Assembly: GCA_025059945.1 (NCBI GenBank)
Contig: JANXDC010000003.1
Span: 62,001-126,000, forward strand
Source: Bacteroidota bacterium
Lineage (GTDB): Bacteria; Bacteroidota; Rhodothermia; JANXDC01
Length of the DNA: 64,000 bases
Direction of reading: 5' to 3'
In this document: one piece after another, positions 53,488 through 62,073 of the stretch
Position numbering within the stretch: the first letter of the stretch is position 1
Layout: the number at the start of each line of letters is the position of its first letter
Program-made: the position numbers and the translations under genes
The notes under the pieces: generated by a model
Databases searched by the model: none
Seen by the model: the letters and a program-made list of their open reading frames with translations, nothing else
What the model was told of the DNA's origin: nothing

Positions 53488-54936
53488 ATGCTCGCGCGGA
53501 TCTATACGGCGCTGCTGGGGCTGCTTCTGGTCGGCCTCGGTGCCCAGGCTCAGTCCTTGCGCGCGCGCATCGAGCGCCTGCTGGATCAGCCGGCTTTCGC
53601 TAACGCCTTCTGGGGCGTGGAGATCCGCTCCCTTCAGAGCGGACGGATCTGGTATGCGCGCAATGCCCGGAAGAGCTTTGTGCCCGCCTCCAACCTGAAG
53701 CTCCTCACCACCGCCGCAGCGCTGGATCAGCTCGGAGCGGAGTGGCGCTTTGAGACGTCCCTCTACGCCGATGGGCCCATCGCAGACGGGCTGCTTCGGG
53801 GCGACCTGGTTGTGCGCGGAGGCGGAGACCCCACGATCGGGGCCCGGTTCTTCGGTGACAACCCCTTGGCGGTCTTCGAAGCCTGGGCTGACTCCCTGCT
53901 TAGAGGCGGCGTACGGGTCATCACCGGGGACATCATTGGCGACGACGACGCCTTCGACGACCTGCCCTTGGGCTATGGTTGGTCATGGGATGATGAAGTC
54001 TACGGCTACAGCGCACAGATTTCGGCCCTGTCCTTCAACGAGAACGTCATCGAGGTGCGGCTGCTGGCCGGGGCGGAGCCCGGATCTCCGGCTCGCCTGG
54101 TCGTGCGACCCGAGACGGACTATGTGCGGCTTTACAATCAGACCCTCACGCTTCCGGCTGACTCGGCTCTGCGGGAACGCTACGATCGGGAACGGGCGGG
54201 CAACACCTTTTACGTGCGCACCCGCCTGCCCGTAGGACAAGAGGTGCGCGCGCGGCTATCCGTGGACAACCCCACGCTGTACTTCACCACCGTGCTATAC
54301 GAAACCTTGCAGCGTCGGGGGATCCAAGTGCTCGGCCGGCCCCGAGACGTCGACGAGCTCTCGATTAAGCCCGATTACGGCCGCATGCGGCTTCTTTGGA
54401 CGCATCGTTCGCCGCCCCTTCGAGAGATCGTGCGCGTGATCAACAAGATCAGCCAAAACCTGTACGCGGAGCTGCTGCTCCGCGCCCTGGGCCGCGCGCG
54501 CTTTGGGGTGGGCAGCGCGGAGGCCGGCATACGGGCCGCACGCGAAAGCCTCGTCCGAGCCGGCTTGGACACCAGCCGCGTGGTCATGGTCGACGGAAGC
54601 GGGCTTTCGCGCCTGAATCTCATCACCCCTCAGGACCTCGTCAAGGTGCTCCTCTTCATGCGCGGCCATCCTCATGGGGACGCCTTCTTCGAATCCCTGC
54701 CCATTGCCGGTGTAGACGGCACGCTTGCTAACCGCATGCGCCGCGGTCCGGCGCGGGGGCGCGTGCGCGCCAAGACGGGCTTCGTGGGGCATGTGCGCAC
54801 GCTTTCGGGTTACCTCCAGACCCAACGAGGCGAATGGCTGGTCTTCAGCCTCATGGCCAACCACTACACGGTGCCCACCGCCGCGGTAAACGAAGCCCAA
54901 GACCGACTGCTGGAGCTGCTTGTGCAGGGCCGATGA
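53488..54936 (+). CDS. dacB: D-alanyl-D-alanine carboxypeptidase/endopeptidase, S13 (PBP4-like)
   Basis: The 482-residue penicillin-binding protein has signal peptide MLARIYTALLGLLLVGLGAQ, the S68xxK71 nucleophile motif in PASNLK, a large domain insertion, SQN (near 328) and KTG (near 437, AKTGFVG). It trims and cleaves peptidoglycan cross-links in the periplasm. ATG 53488 is used because the upstream TTG would lie inside the promoter -7 box. The stop overlaps the next gene by ATGA. Confidence 0.94.
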   Translation: MLARIYTALLGLLLVGLGAQAQSLRARIERLLDQPAFANAFWGVEIRSLQSGRIWYARNARKSFVPASNLKLLTTAAALDQLGAEWRFETSLYADGPIADGLLRGDLVVRGGGDPTIGARFFGDNPLAVFEAWADSLLRGGVRVITGDIIGDDDAFDDLPLGYGWSWDDEVYGYSAQISALSFNENVIEVRLLAGAEPGSPARLVVRPETDYVRLYNQTLTLPADSALRERYDRERAGNTFYVRTRLPVGQEVRARLSVDNPTLYFTTVLYETLQRRGIQVLGRPRDVDELSIKPDYGRMRLLWTHRSPPLREIVRVINKISQNLYAELLLRALGRARFGVGSAEAGIRAARESLVRAGLDTSRVVMVDGSGLSRLNLITPQDLVKVLLFMRGHPHGDAFFESLPIAGVDGTLANRMRRGPARGRVRAKTGFVGHVRTLSGYLQTQRGEWLVFSLMANHYTVPTAAVNEAQDRLLELLVQGR

Positions 54937-55262
54937 GGACGGAGCAAAATTATTTTGAACGCGTCTACGCCGTGGTGCGCCGCATCCCGGCAGGTCGGGT
55001 TACTACCTATGGACACATCGCCGCTTATCTAGGCCTGCGCAGCGGAGCTCGCATGGTGGGATGGGCCCTGTGCGCGCTTAAAAGCGAGGGGAACTGGCTC
55101 GATGTCCCCGCACACCGAGTGGTCAACCGCCGCGGAGAGCTCACGGGCCGGCTGCATTTCGGCGGCTACCACGTCATGGAGGACCTGCTGCGCGCCGAGG
55201 GGGTGCGGTTTTTGGAGGACGGCCGCGTCGACTTAGATCGGCATCTTTGGGTGCCCACCTGA
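54933..55262 (+). CDS. Alkyltransferase-like protein (MGMT family, Cys replaced by Ala)
   Basis: The 109-residue product is the C-terminal, DNA-binding half of O6-alkylguanine-DNA alkyltransferase: GRVTTYGHIAAYLGL (21-35, with Y26), SGARMVG with the helix-turn-helix arginine R40, and the active-site strand VPAHRVVNRRGELTG (58-72). The acceptor Cys of PCHRV is Ala (A60), so it cannot accept alkyl groups. Such ATL proteins bind alkylated guanine and recruit nucleotide-excision repair; a Thermus ATL likewise has Ala. Its start overlaps dacB by 4 bases. Confidence 0.87.
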   Translation: MRTEQNYFERVYAVVRRIPAGRVTTYGHIAAYLGLRSGARMVGWALCALKSEGNWLDVPAHRVVNRRGELTGRLHFGGYHVMEDLLRAEGVRFLEDGRVDLDRHLWVPT

Positions 55263-55273
55263 GCAGCGGGAGC

Positions 55274-55618
55274 TTACCGGGTTGGGGCGGGCCTATTGGC
55301 GGGCGTCCCACCCGGAGGCACAAGGGGGGCTGAGGCGGGAGCCTGCTCCGTGGCGCGCTGCTGGATGATGCTCTGCGTATACCTGCGATCGATGAGGAAG
55401 TTGGCCAGTAGACACAACAGCAGAAAGATCGTCGCCAGCACCGTGGTGGTCTTGCTTAGGATATCCGCCGTGCGGCGCACGCCCAGGATCTGCGCTCCGC
55501 TAAAACCCCCCGCTATACCGGCTAGACCCTCGCCTTTGCTGCTTTGCAGCAGCACAACGGGGATGAGAAGCACCGCGATGAGCGTGATCAGGCCGATAAC
55601 GATGTAGTAGGCCACCAT
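55274..55618 (-). CDS. secG: Preprotein translocase subunit SecG
   Basis: The 114-residue inner-membrane protein has two helices (IVIGLITLIAVLLIPVVLL and VLATIFLLLCLLANFLI) joined by the SecG loop QSSKGEGLAGIAGGF. It assists SecYE. The C-terminal tail is longer and Pro/Ala-rich, as in many Bacteroidota. It is divergent from the Spy-like gene, with about 150 bases between them. Confidence 0.9.
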   Translation of the reverse strand: MVAYYIVIGLITLIAVLLIPVVLLQSSKGEGLAGIAGGFSGAQILGVRRTADILSKTTTVLATIFLLLCLLANFLIDRRYTQSIIQQRATEQAPASAPLVPPGGTPANRPAPTR

Positions 55619-55767
55619 CGGTGAGCTCCGTTTCTCCTAACGTCTTTGAGTCGAAGATAGGACCCTCGAGCAACGAAAATCAATCCGAAGAAGACGCGTT
55701 AAACGGCTCCCCGTATGAGTCCGTCTAATCCGGCGAAAATGGGACCAACTCCGAGGAGGACGAAGCA

Positions 55768-56229
55768 ATGAGCATAGTCCTGATTGTGGCGAGCGCGCTG
55801 GTGCTGGCCATGCACGAGCCGACCTGGGCGCAGGGCACAGGCCAAACCCCGCCCCTGCTCACAGCCGAACAGCGGCAGCGGGTACAGGAGGCGCGCGATC
55901 GATTCCGGCGCGAGGCCATAGACCTGCACGCCGCACTCCAGCGAGAACGACTCGAATTAGAGCGCCTGCTGCGGGCCGAAAACCCCGACATGGCACGCGT
56001 GGAGGCGCAGCTTCGCCGGATATCCGAAGCCGAAACCCGTCTGCGCATGGCACGCATCCGCTTCGGGCAGGAACTGCGCCAGATTGTGGGACCGGAGCAA
56101 TACCAGCGGCTGCGCCAGGCCCTGGGAAGACGCGCGTGGGAGCGCTGGCCAGCGCTCCGCTTCCGTTTTCGACCTGGCCCCTTGCGGGAGGGCGGTCCGC
56201 GTCTCCGTCGAGGCTGGTGGGACCTATGA
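55768..56229 (+). CDS. Spy/CnrX-like periplasmic metal- or stress-sensing protein
   Basis: The 153-residue protein has signal peptide MSIVLIVASALVLAMHEPTWA and a long helical mature part with AEQRQRVQEARDRFRREAIDLHAALQRERLELERLL and a second Arg/Glu helix, as in the periplasmic heavy-metal-sensor/Spy-like family. The C-terminus is Arg/Pro-rich. An AGGAGG site lies 9 bases before ATG 55768. It sits near the Cu/Ag efflux cluster, though on the opposite strand, and may chaperone proteins or sense metal in the envelope. Confidence 0.75.
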   Translation: MSIVLIVASALVLAMHEPTWAQGTGQTPPLLTAEQRQRVQEARDRFRREAIDLHAALQRERLELERLLRAENPDMARVEAQLRRISEAETRLRMARIRFGQELRQIVGPEQYQRLRQALGRRAWERWPALRFRFRPGPLREGGPRLRRGWWDL

Positions 56230-56247
56230 GCCGAGCTTCGGCCTCGC

Positions 56248-57447
56248 TTAAGGCCGCTCCGAAGCACTCGGGGCGGCCTTTCTTATGGTGAGGGCCACTA
56301 GCAACAGAGCCAAAAGCTGAAAGCCTACCGACCAGGCCACCACGGCCCCGAGCAAAGCGCGATCGTATAACGCCCCCATAACGAGGCTGCCCCCGAACCA
56401 AGCGGCCCCGAAGCAGGCGTTGAAGATCCCGTAGGCGCGCCCGCGCTGCTGTGGGGCGATCAAACGGGCGATTTCGGCGCGCAGCACGGATTCCTGTGCC
56501 CCCATGCCGATGCCCCATAAGATCGCCCCCGCTACGACAGCCTCCGGATGCTCGGCAAAGGCGAAGGGGGCGGAGGCGGCGCTGAGCAAAAGGGCGCCCA
56601 TGAGAGCCCATAGACCTGAGCGGTCGAACCAACGGCCAAAGCATAGCGCCGAGGCCGCGTCCACGGCCATGGCCAGCGCATACAGAGCGGCCACCGACCG
56701 CGCGGACAATAGCCCGAGTCGTTCGGCGTGATAGCCGATTAGGGGGAAATCCGCATATCCAATCGCCAGCGCAGCCGCCGCGGCCAGATACCACCCAAAG
56801 GCAGCCGGATAGCGCCCCGCAGGCCGGCCGGTCGCCTGCTGCTCGGCGGACTCCAATAGCTCGGGCCTGGGGTACTGCAGGCGCGCATACCCCAGCACGG
56901 CCAATGCCAAAGTAGCCGGAACGGCCAATGCGGCGAAGGCCAAGGCGTAATTTTCCCGGGCTCCCAGTATAGCGGCCACGAGCAGGGGGCCCAAGACCGC
57001 CCCCATCTGATCCAGGGCCTCGTGAAGCCCGAAGGCCCAGCCGCGTCCCACAGGGGCGGAGGCGTAGGAAAGGATGAGGTCGCGTGCAGGCGTGCGCAGC
57101 CCCTTGCCGATGCGCTCCAGTAGGAGCAGCGCCGCGGCCCATTGCCAATGCCCAACCAGGGCTAGCAGGGGCACGGCACCTAAGTTGATCGCATAGCCAG
57201 TCCCCATGAGCAGCCAGTAACGCCGGCTGCGGTCCGCCCAGTACCCGGAAAGAAGCCGAAACAAGTACCCGAGTAGCTCCCCCGCGCCGGAGATGGCCCC
57301 TATGGCGGAGGCCGTGGCCCCAAGCGTGGCCAAAAAGGGCCCGGCCAGCGCGCGTGCGCCTTCGTAGGTGGCGTCGGCTAGCAGGCTGATCACCCCAAAT
57401 AGCACCACTAGCCGCAGCGCCCAACGCCGTTTGCGAACAGGCCGCAC
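56248..57447 (-). CDS. Major facilitator superfamily transporter
   Basis: The 399-residue membrane protein shows about twelve hydrophobic helices, with YWADRSRRYWLL as the loop 2-3 signature and DRSGLWALMGALLL as its half-repeat counterpart. This layout resembles drug/metal resistance MFS members of the YfkF/NreB-like kind. It is last in the metal-resistance series; it lies 15 bases after the PepSY gene, so it may export metal or a metal complex. The substrate is not known. Confidence 0.85.
   Translation of the reverse strand: MRPVRKRRWALRLVVLFGVISLLADATYEGARALAGPFLATLGATASAIGAISGAGELLGYLFRLLSGYWADRSRRYWLLMGTGYAINLGAVPLLALVGHWQWAAALLLLERIGKGLRTPARDLILSYASAPVGRGWAFGLHEALDQMGAVLGPLLVAAILGARENYALAFAALAVPATLALAVLGYARLQYPRPELLESAEQQATGRPAGRYPAAFGWYLAAAAALAIGYADFPLIGYHAERLGLLSARSVAALYALAMAVDAASALCFGRWFDRSGLWALMGALLLSAASAPFAFAEHPEAVVAGAILWGIGMGAQESVLRAEIARLIAPQQRGRAYGIFNACFGAAWFGGSLVMGALYDRALLGAVVAWSVGFQLLALLLVALTIRKAAPSASERP
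56251..56283 (+). terminator. Terminator after the Spy-like gene
   Basis: A near-perfect 12-bp stem (56251-56262 with 56268-56279) with an AGCAC loop is followed by TTCTT. It overlaps the last codons of the convergent MFS gene. Confidence 0.7.
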
Positions 57448-57462
57448 GCGTATCGTCCCGCT

Positions 57463-58227
57463 TTAGCGCCCCCTCGCAGACAGGGGCCGGAATCGGCCTA
57501 ATGGACGGCGCAGCCGGGGGCTTGTTGCAATCCAAAGCACAAAGCCCGAAAGCACGGTAAGCAGGCCCAGCACCGAGAAGACCCGCAGCAGCCAGTGGTT
57601 GAAGTCGCTTCGATTGCGATAGTCCATGGTGTGCAGCATCCAGAAGAAATCGAATACGCGCCAGGTGTCGTTGCGCCGGGCCGTGACGAGCCCACGTTCG
57701 GCCGACACGTAAAGGCGCGTGCCCGTCGGATGCTCGAACTCCACTTGCCAGGCCGGAAGCTCCTTGCCGCGATATTCGCTTCCCGGTGGCAAGCGCTCTA
57801 TCCAGCTTATCCGGCGCACGGAGGCCTGGGGGAGAAAGTCCCGCTGAGCGATCTGCAGCGCCTCCTCCCGTCTAATTGGAGGCCGCAGACGAGCCGTGTG
57901 GGCGTCGGCCAGCGCATAGCGCAGCTTCCCGCCACGATCCCGATACGCGATCTCGTAGACGGGCTTCCCCAAAAGGGGCCGAAGCGTAAGCACGAGCACC
58001 TGAGGCGTATCGGAGCGGGCCGCATAGAAGGCGGCTAGCACTTGATCAGGGCTTGCTAGGCCCCGCGGAGGGCCTGACCAGCTCTCCGGAGGGGCGGCTA
58101 GGTGCTCGCCCCGCACCCGTGCTATGGGATTCCAGGAGAAGTAAACCCCGCCAAGGGCCCAGGCCAAAAGCTGCAGGCCTCCTATGAGGCCCAGGTAGCG
58201 GTGGGCTTTGCGGATCCAGCGGGCCAT
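57463..58227 (-). CDS. PepSY-associated transmembrane protein
   Basis: The 254-residue protein has one N-terminal helix (KAHRYLGLIGGLQLLAWALGGVYFS), an extracytoplasmic PepSY-like domain (about 60-185, with VYEIAYRDRGGKLRYALADAHT), and a C-terminal helix (LLRVFSVLGLLTVLSGFVLWI). The FFWMLHTMDYRNR segment just before the last helix is typical of PepSY-TM proteins, often tied to metal or iron reduction. It lies between the metal-binding lipoprotein and the MFS transporter. Confidence 0.85.
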   Translation of the reverse strand: MARWIRKAHRYLGLIGGLQLLAWALGGVYFSWNPIARVRGEHLAAPPESWSGPPRGLASPDQVLAAFYAARSDTPQVLVLTLRPLLGKPVYEIAYRDRGGKLRYALADAHTARLRPPIRREEALQIAQRDFLPQASVRRISWIERLPPGSEYRGKELPAWQVEFEHPTGTRLYVSAERGLVTARRNDTWRVFDFFWMLHTMDYRNRSDFNHWLLRVFSVLGLLTVLSGFVLWIATSPRLRRPLGRFRPLSARGR

Positions 58228-58245
58228 CGAGCTACCTCCCGCCCC

Positions 58246-58569
58246 CTAGCGCACCGCGATGCCGACCGCGCTCAGCTTGCGGCGCCCCTCATCGATTGGG
58301 ATAGCCCGAAGCTGCATGCGGCATAGCGGACAGGTTCCCTCCTGATCGGCCCAGACCTTGTCCTCGATCATAGGGCAAAAGTAGAGCTTTCCGTCTCGGT
58401 TGAGGTCGATGGACGCAAGCTCGATGGGCTCGGTGCGGATCCAGCTGGAATCACTCCGAAACGCGACCTCCTCTTGATGCCCGGCATGTTCGCGCGTAGC
58501 GGCGGGCTGTTCCGGTGAAGCGCAGGCGGTCCCCAGGAGGGCACTCGCAAGCAACCAGGCGATGCGCAT
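58246..58569 (-). CDS. Heavy-metal-binding-domain lipoprotein
   Basis: The 107-residue lipoprotein has signal MRIAWLLASALLGTAC (C16 lipidated), a His-rich start (REHAGHQEE), and the metal motif YFCPMIEDKVWADQEGTCPLC, matching the HMBD domain seen in CusB-type adaptors. It probably binds copper in the periplasm. It is followed by PepSY and MFS genes in an operon with gaps under 20 bases. Confidence 0.82.
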   Translation of the reverse strand: MRIAWLLASALLGTACASPEQPAATREHAGHQEEVAFRSDSSWIRTEPIELASIDLNRDGKLYFCPMIEDKVWADQEGTCPLCRMQLRAIPIDEGRRKLSAVGIAVR

Positions 58570-58794
58570 AGCGGAGCTCCTTCGTATTGGGTTGATGGCG
58601 ACAAACCCAGTAGCCGGCTTCTGCAGCTTGGCGGATGCGCTTCCTGCGGCACCCGATCCAGATCACCGGATGACCTCGGCGGAGCCGATCTCCCCGGCCC
58701 GGGCTGAAAACCCCTCGATTTGCCGCAAAGCCTTTGTCAGAGCGCGCACGCAGCGGGCGCGATGCATGCCTTCAATCCCCAACGGTTTGGCTTC
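58570..58794. other. Gap between cusA and the metal-binding lipoprotein gene
   Basis: No gene is seen in this 225-base stretch. It contains a few short hairpins and no clear terminator for cusA. Confidence 0.5.
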
Positions 58795-61700
58795 TCATGA
58801 AGGGCCTCCGTGCTCTTCTTGTGCGCTCCCGGGAAGTCGGCGGCCGTGAACGAGCACGTAGAGGGCGGGAATCATGACAAGGGTATGAAGCGCGCTCGTA
58901 ATGAGCCCGCCTACCATGGGGGCGGCGATGCGCTTCATCACCTCGGAGCCGGGCTCGGAGCCGAACAAAATGGGCAACAGTCCGACAAGCGTCGTGAGCA
59001 CGGTCATCATCTTGGGCCGCAGTCGCTCTACGGCCCCCTCCTCGAGCGCCTGAACCAGGGCCCTGCGGTCCAAAAGACGCCCCTGGTCGCGGTAGCGGCG
59101 TATGGCCTCATCCAGGTATACGTGCATGACCACAGCTGTCTGGGCCGCTAGGCCCGCCACGGCGATCCATCCCACGGCCACGGCCACGCTCATGTTGTAT
59201 CCGGCCAGCCACATCCACCAAACCGACCCCACCACGGCAAACGGCAGCGGAATCATGAGTAACAGGGCCTCGGCGGCGCTGCGGAAGTTAAGCAATAGCA
59301 ACAGAAAAATGCTGGCCAAGGTCAGGGGAATGAGCAGCCGCAGCCTTCTGTGAGCCCGCTCTAGGTGCTCGAACTGACCGCTCCAGCGCAGCGTGTATCC
59401 GGCCGGAAGCGATACATGCTCCCTTAGAAGGCGCTGGGCGCGGCGCACAAAGGAGCCCACGTCCTGCCCCGGCTGCAAGTCCACGTACACCCAAAGGCTG
59501 GGTCGGGCGTTTTCGCTGCGAATCATAGACGGCCCGCTCACCCATCGGAGGCGGGCCACCTGCTGCAGGGGCACCGTGCCCCCTGAGGGAATCGGGATCG
59601 GCACGCGGGCCAACGCCTCCGGATTCTGGCGAAAATCCCGACTTAAGCGCACCACCAGGGGATAACGTTCCAGGCCCGAGACCCACTGCGAAACCTCTTG
59701 ACCAGCAACCAGGGTCATGAGCGCCTGCTGCACGTCGCCCGAGCTGAGCCCGTAGCGAAGGGCGGCTTCGCGGTCGAGCTCGACCTCCAGGTAAGAACCC
59801 TGAAGCATGCGCTCAGCGTACACGGAGCGCACTCCGGGAGCGACGCGCAGCACCGCCTCCAGCCGCCGAGCCAGCTCCTCTAGCATCTTTAGATCCGGCC
59901 CGTAGAGCTTAACCCCCACCGGCGTGCGCATGCCCGTAGAGAGCATGTCGATGCGCGCTCGAATGGGCATCGTCCAGGCGTTCGTCAGGCCCGGAAACCG
60001 CACGGCTTCATCTAAGGCCCGGATGAGGCTATCTGGATCCACGCCCGGACGCCACGCGGAACGGGGCTTGAGCCGCACGATCGTCTCGAACATCTCCATG
60101 GGTGCCGGATCGGTGGCCGTTTCGGCTCGACCGGCCTTGCCCAAGACGGCCTCCACCTCCGGAAAGCTCTTGATGATCCGATTCGTGAGCTGCAAAAGCC
60201 GACTGGCCTCTGTCACAGAAAGACCCGGAGGCGTGGTGGGCATGTAGAGCAGATCCCCCTCATACAGAGGGGGCATGAACTCCGAGCCGATTTGCGGAAA
60301 CGGCACCCAGAGGCGCCCAAACAAGAGCGTCTGCACGGGAAGCAAGCTCACCAGCAGCACCGCCGCGCCCAAGAACACCACTAAACGAGGCCTTCGAAGG
60401 GCGAACCGCAGCAGCGGACGATAGCCCCGCATGAGCAGCTGCGAAAGCGGGTGGCGCGATTCCGGCAGGATCCGGCCCCGTACAAAAGTCAGCATAAGCG
60501 GCGGAACAAGCACGACCGTGAGCACCGAGGCGGCCGCCATGGCGAAGGTCTTCGTCAGCGCCAAGGGCCGAAACAGGCGTCCCTCCATCTCGCTTAAGGC
60601 GAAAACGGGCAAAAAGGAAACGGTCACGATCAGGAGCGTGAAAAACAGGCTGGGCCCCACTTCCTGAGCCGCCTTCAGCACCGTTTTCGCCCGTTCCGCA
60701 GGTGGGATCTCCCCCGCACCCCAACGGGCTTGCAGCCGCTCCAGGTGCTTGTGGGCGTTTTCCACCATCACCGTGGCGGCGTCGACCATGACCCCGATTG
60801 CGATTGCGATCCCTCCTAGGCTCATGACGTTGGCGTCTATCCGCAGCAGCCACATCAGAAGCAGGGCCGCAAGCACGCCCGTCGGGATCGTGATCAGGGC
60901 CGGAAGGGCGCTGGGCAGATGGGCAAGAAACAGCATCGTGACCAAGGCCACGAGCAGCATCTCCAGCAGGAGTTTTTCCCGGAGCGTCGCGATGACCTCC
61001 CGAATCAGCCGGGATCGGTCGTAGTCGATTGCGATCTCCAACCCCTCCGGCAGGCTGGGGCGCAGCGCCTCTAGCTTGGCCTTGACGCGCTCGATCACGC
61101 GCAGGGCGTTTTCGCCGTGGCGCATGACGACGATGCCCGATACGACCTCGCCCTCCCCATTGCGCTCGGCGATCCCCCGCCGCGGCGCGGGCCCCAGCTG
61201 CACCACGGCCACCTCTGCTAAGCGCACAGTAGGGGATGCGTCCGCTCCGGCCTCCTGAGAAAAAGGCATCTGGAGCAAGGCGCCGCCCATCGCGGAGGAG
61301 GACCCCTGCATAGCCTGAGGCCGCACGGGCAGGTTGCGGATCTCCTCAAGCGTGCGTAGGTAGCCGCGGGCCCGGATGATCTGCTCGCGGCCCCCGAACT
61401 CAAGCATACCGCCGTCTACGTCTTGATTGGAGGCCCGCAGGGCCTCCACGACATCCTGGGGCGTTACCCCGTAGGCGGCCATCCGTTGAGGGTCGAGCAG
61501 GACCTGGTATTGGCGCACGAAGCCACCCACCGTAGCCACCTCGGCCACGCCAGCTATGGCCTGCAACTCGTAGCGCAGAAACCAGTCCTGAATTGCGCGC
61601 AGCTCGGCCAGGCTTCGACGAGCCGTTCGATCTATTAGGCTGTACTGAAAAATCCAGCCCACGCCTGTGGCATCGGGACCCAGTTGCGGCTCCAGACCGG

Positions 61701-62073
61701 CCGGCAGTTGAGAGCGGGCGTAGCCGAGGCGCTCCAGCAGGCGGCTTCGAGCCCAGTACAGATCTGTGCCGTCCTCAAAGATGACGTACACGAACGAAAC
61801 GCCCGGCATCGAATAGCCCCGCACATCGCGCACGCGCGGCAGGGCCAGCATTGCAGAGGCCAGGGGATAGGTGACCTGTTGATCGATCAGCTCCGGGCTT
61901 TGCCCGGGATACGGGGTCTCGATGATCACCTGCACATCGGAAAGATCCGGCAGGGCGTCCACGGTCGTATGCCAAGTAGCCCACGCTCCGAGGGCCACAA
62001 GCAGCAGCCCAAACGCATACACGAGCGGCCGGTTGTGGGCCGACCATGCGATAAGGTGCCTAAGCATGATCAC
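58795..62073 (-). CDS. cusA: CusA-type Cu(I)/Ag(I) efflux RND transporter
   Basis: The 1092-residue RND pump expels metal using the proton gradient. It has the CusA/CzcA opening with VDALPDLSDVQVI and DGTDLYWARSRLLERL (101-116), the proton-relay segment GVMVDAATVMVENAHKHLERL with D431, and the three Cu/Ag ligand methionines of CusA at M611 (EGDLLYMP), M661 (APMEMFE) and M710 (RIDMLST). The conserved methionines point to copper or silver rather than zinc or cobalt. It overlaps the adaptor gene by 14 bases. Confidence 0.95.
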   Translation of the reverse strand: MIMLRHLIAWSAHNRPLVYAFGLLLVALGAWATWHTTVDALPDLSDVQVIIETPYPGQSPELIDQQVTYPLASAMLALPRVRDVRGYSMPGVSFVYVIFEDGTDLYWARSRLLERLGYARSQLPAGLEPQLGPDATGVGWIFQYSLIDRTARRSLAELRAIQDWFLRYELQAIAGVAEVATVGGFVRQYQVLLDPQRMAAYGVTPQDVVEALRASNQDVDGGMLEFGGREQIIRARGYLRTLEEIRNLPVRPQAMQGSSSAMGGALLQMPFSQEAGADASPTVRLAEVAVVQLGPAPRRGIAERNGEGEVVSGIVVMRHGENALRVIERVKAKLEALRPSLPEGLEIAIDYDRSRLIREVIATLREKLLLEMLLVALVTMLFLAHLPSALPALITIPTGVLAALLLMWLLRIDANVMSLGGIAIAIGVMVDAATVMVENAHKHLERLQARWGAGEIPPAERAKTVLKAAQEVGPSLFFTLLIVTVSFLPVFALSEMEGRLFRPLALTKTFAMAAASVLTVVLVPPLMLTFVRGRILPESRHPLSQLLMRGYRPLLRFALRRPRLVVFLGAAVLLVSLLPVQTLLFGRLWVPFPQIGSEFMPPLYEGDLLYMPTTPPGLSVTEASRLLQLTNRIIKSFPEVEAVLGKAGRAETATDPAPMEMFETIVRLKPRSAWRPGVDPDSLIRALDEAVRFPGLTNAWTMPIRARIDMLSTGMRTPVGVKLYGPDLKMLEELARRLEAVLRVAPGVRSVYAERMLQGSYLEVELDREAALRYGLSSGDVQQALMTLVAGQEVSQWVSGLERYPLVVRLSRDFRQNPEALARVPIPIPSGGTVPLQQVARLRWVSGPSMIRSENARPSLWVYVDLQPGQDVGSFVRRAQRLLREHVSLPAGYTLRWSGQFEHLERAHRRLRLLIPLTLASIFLLLLLNFRSAAEALLLMIPLPFAVVGSVWWMWLAGYNMSVAVAVGWIAVAGLAAQTAVVMHVYLDEAIRRYRDQGRLLDRRALVQALEEGAVERLRPKMMTVLTTLVGLLPILFGSEPGSEVMKRIAAPMVGGLITSALHTLVMIPALYVLVHGRRLPGSAQEEHGGPS

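Noticed and set aside
55859-57535. A 558-codon minus-strand frame running across the Spy-like and MFS genes
   Set aside because: It overlaps two better-supported genes, is Arg/Gly/Pro-rich without domains, and lacks a start context.
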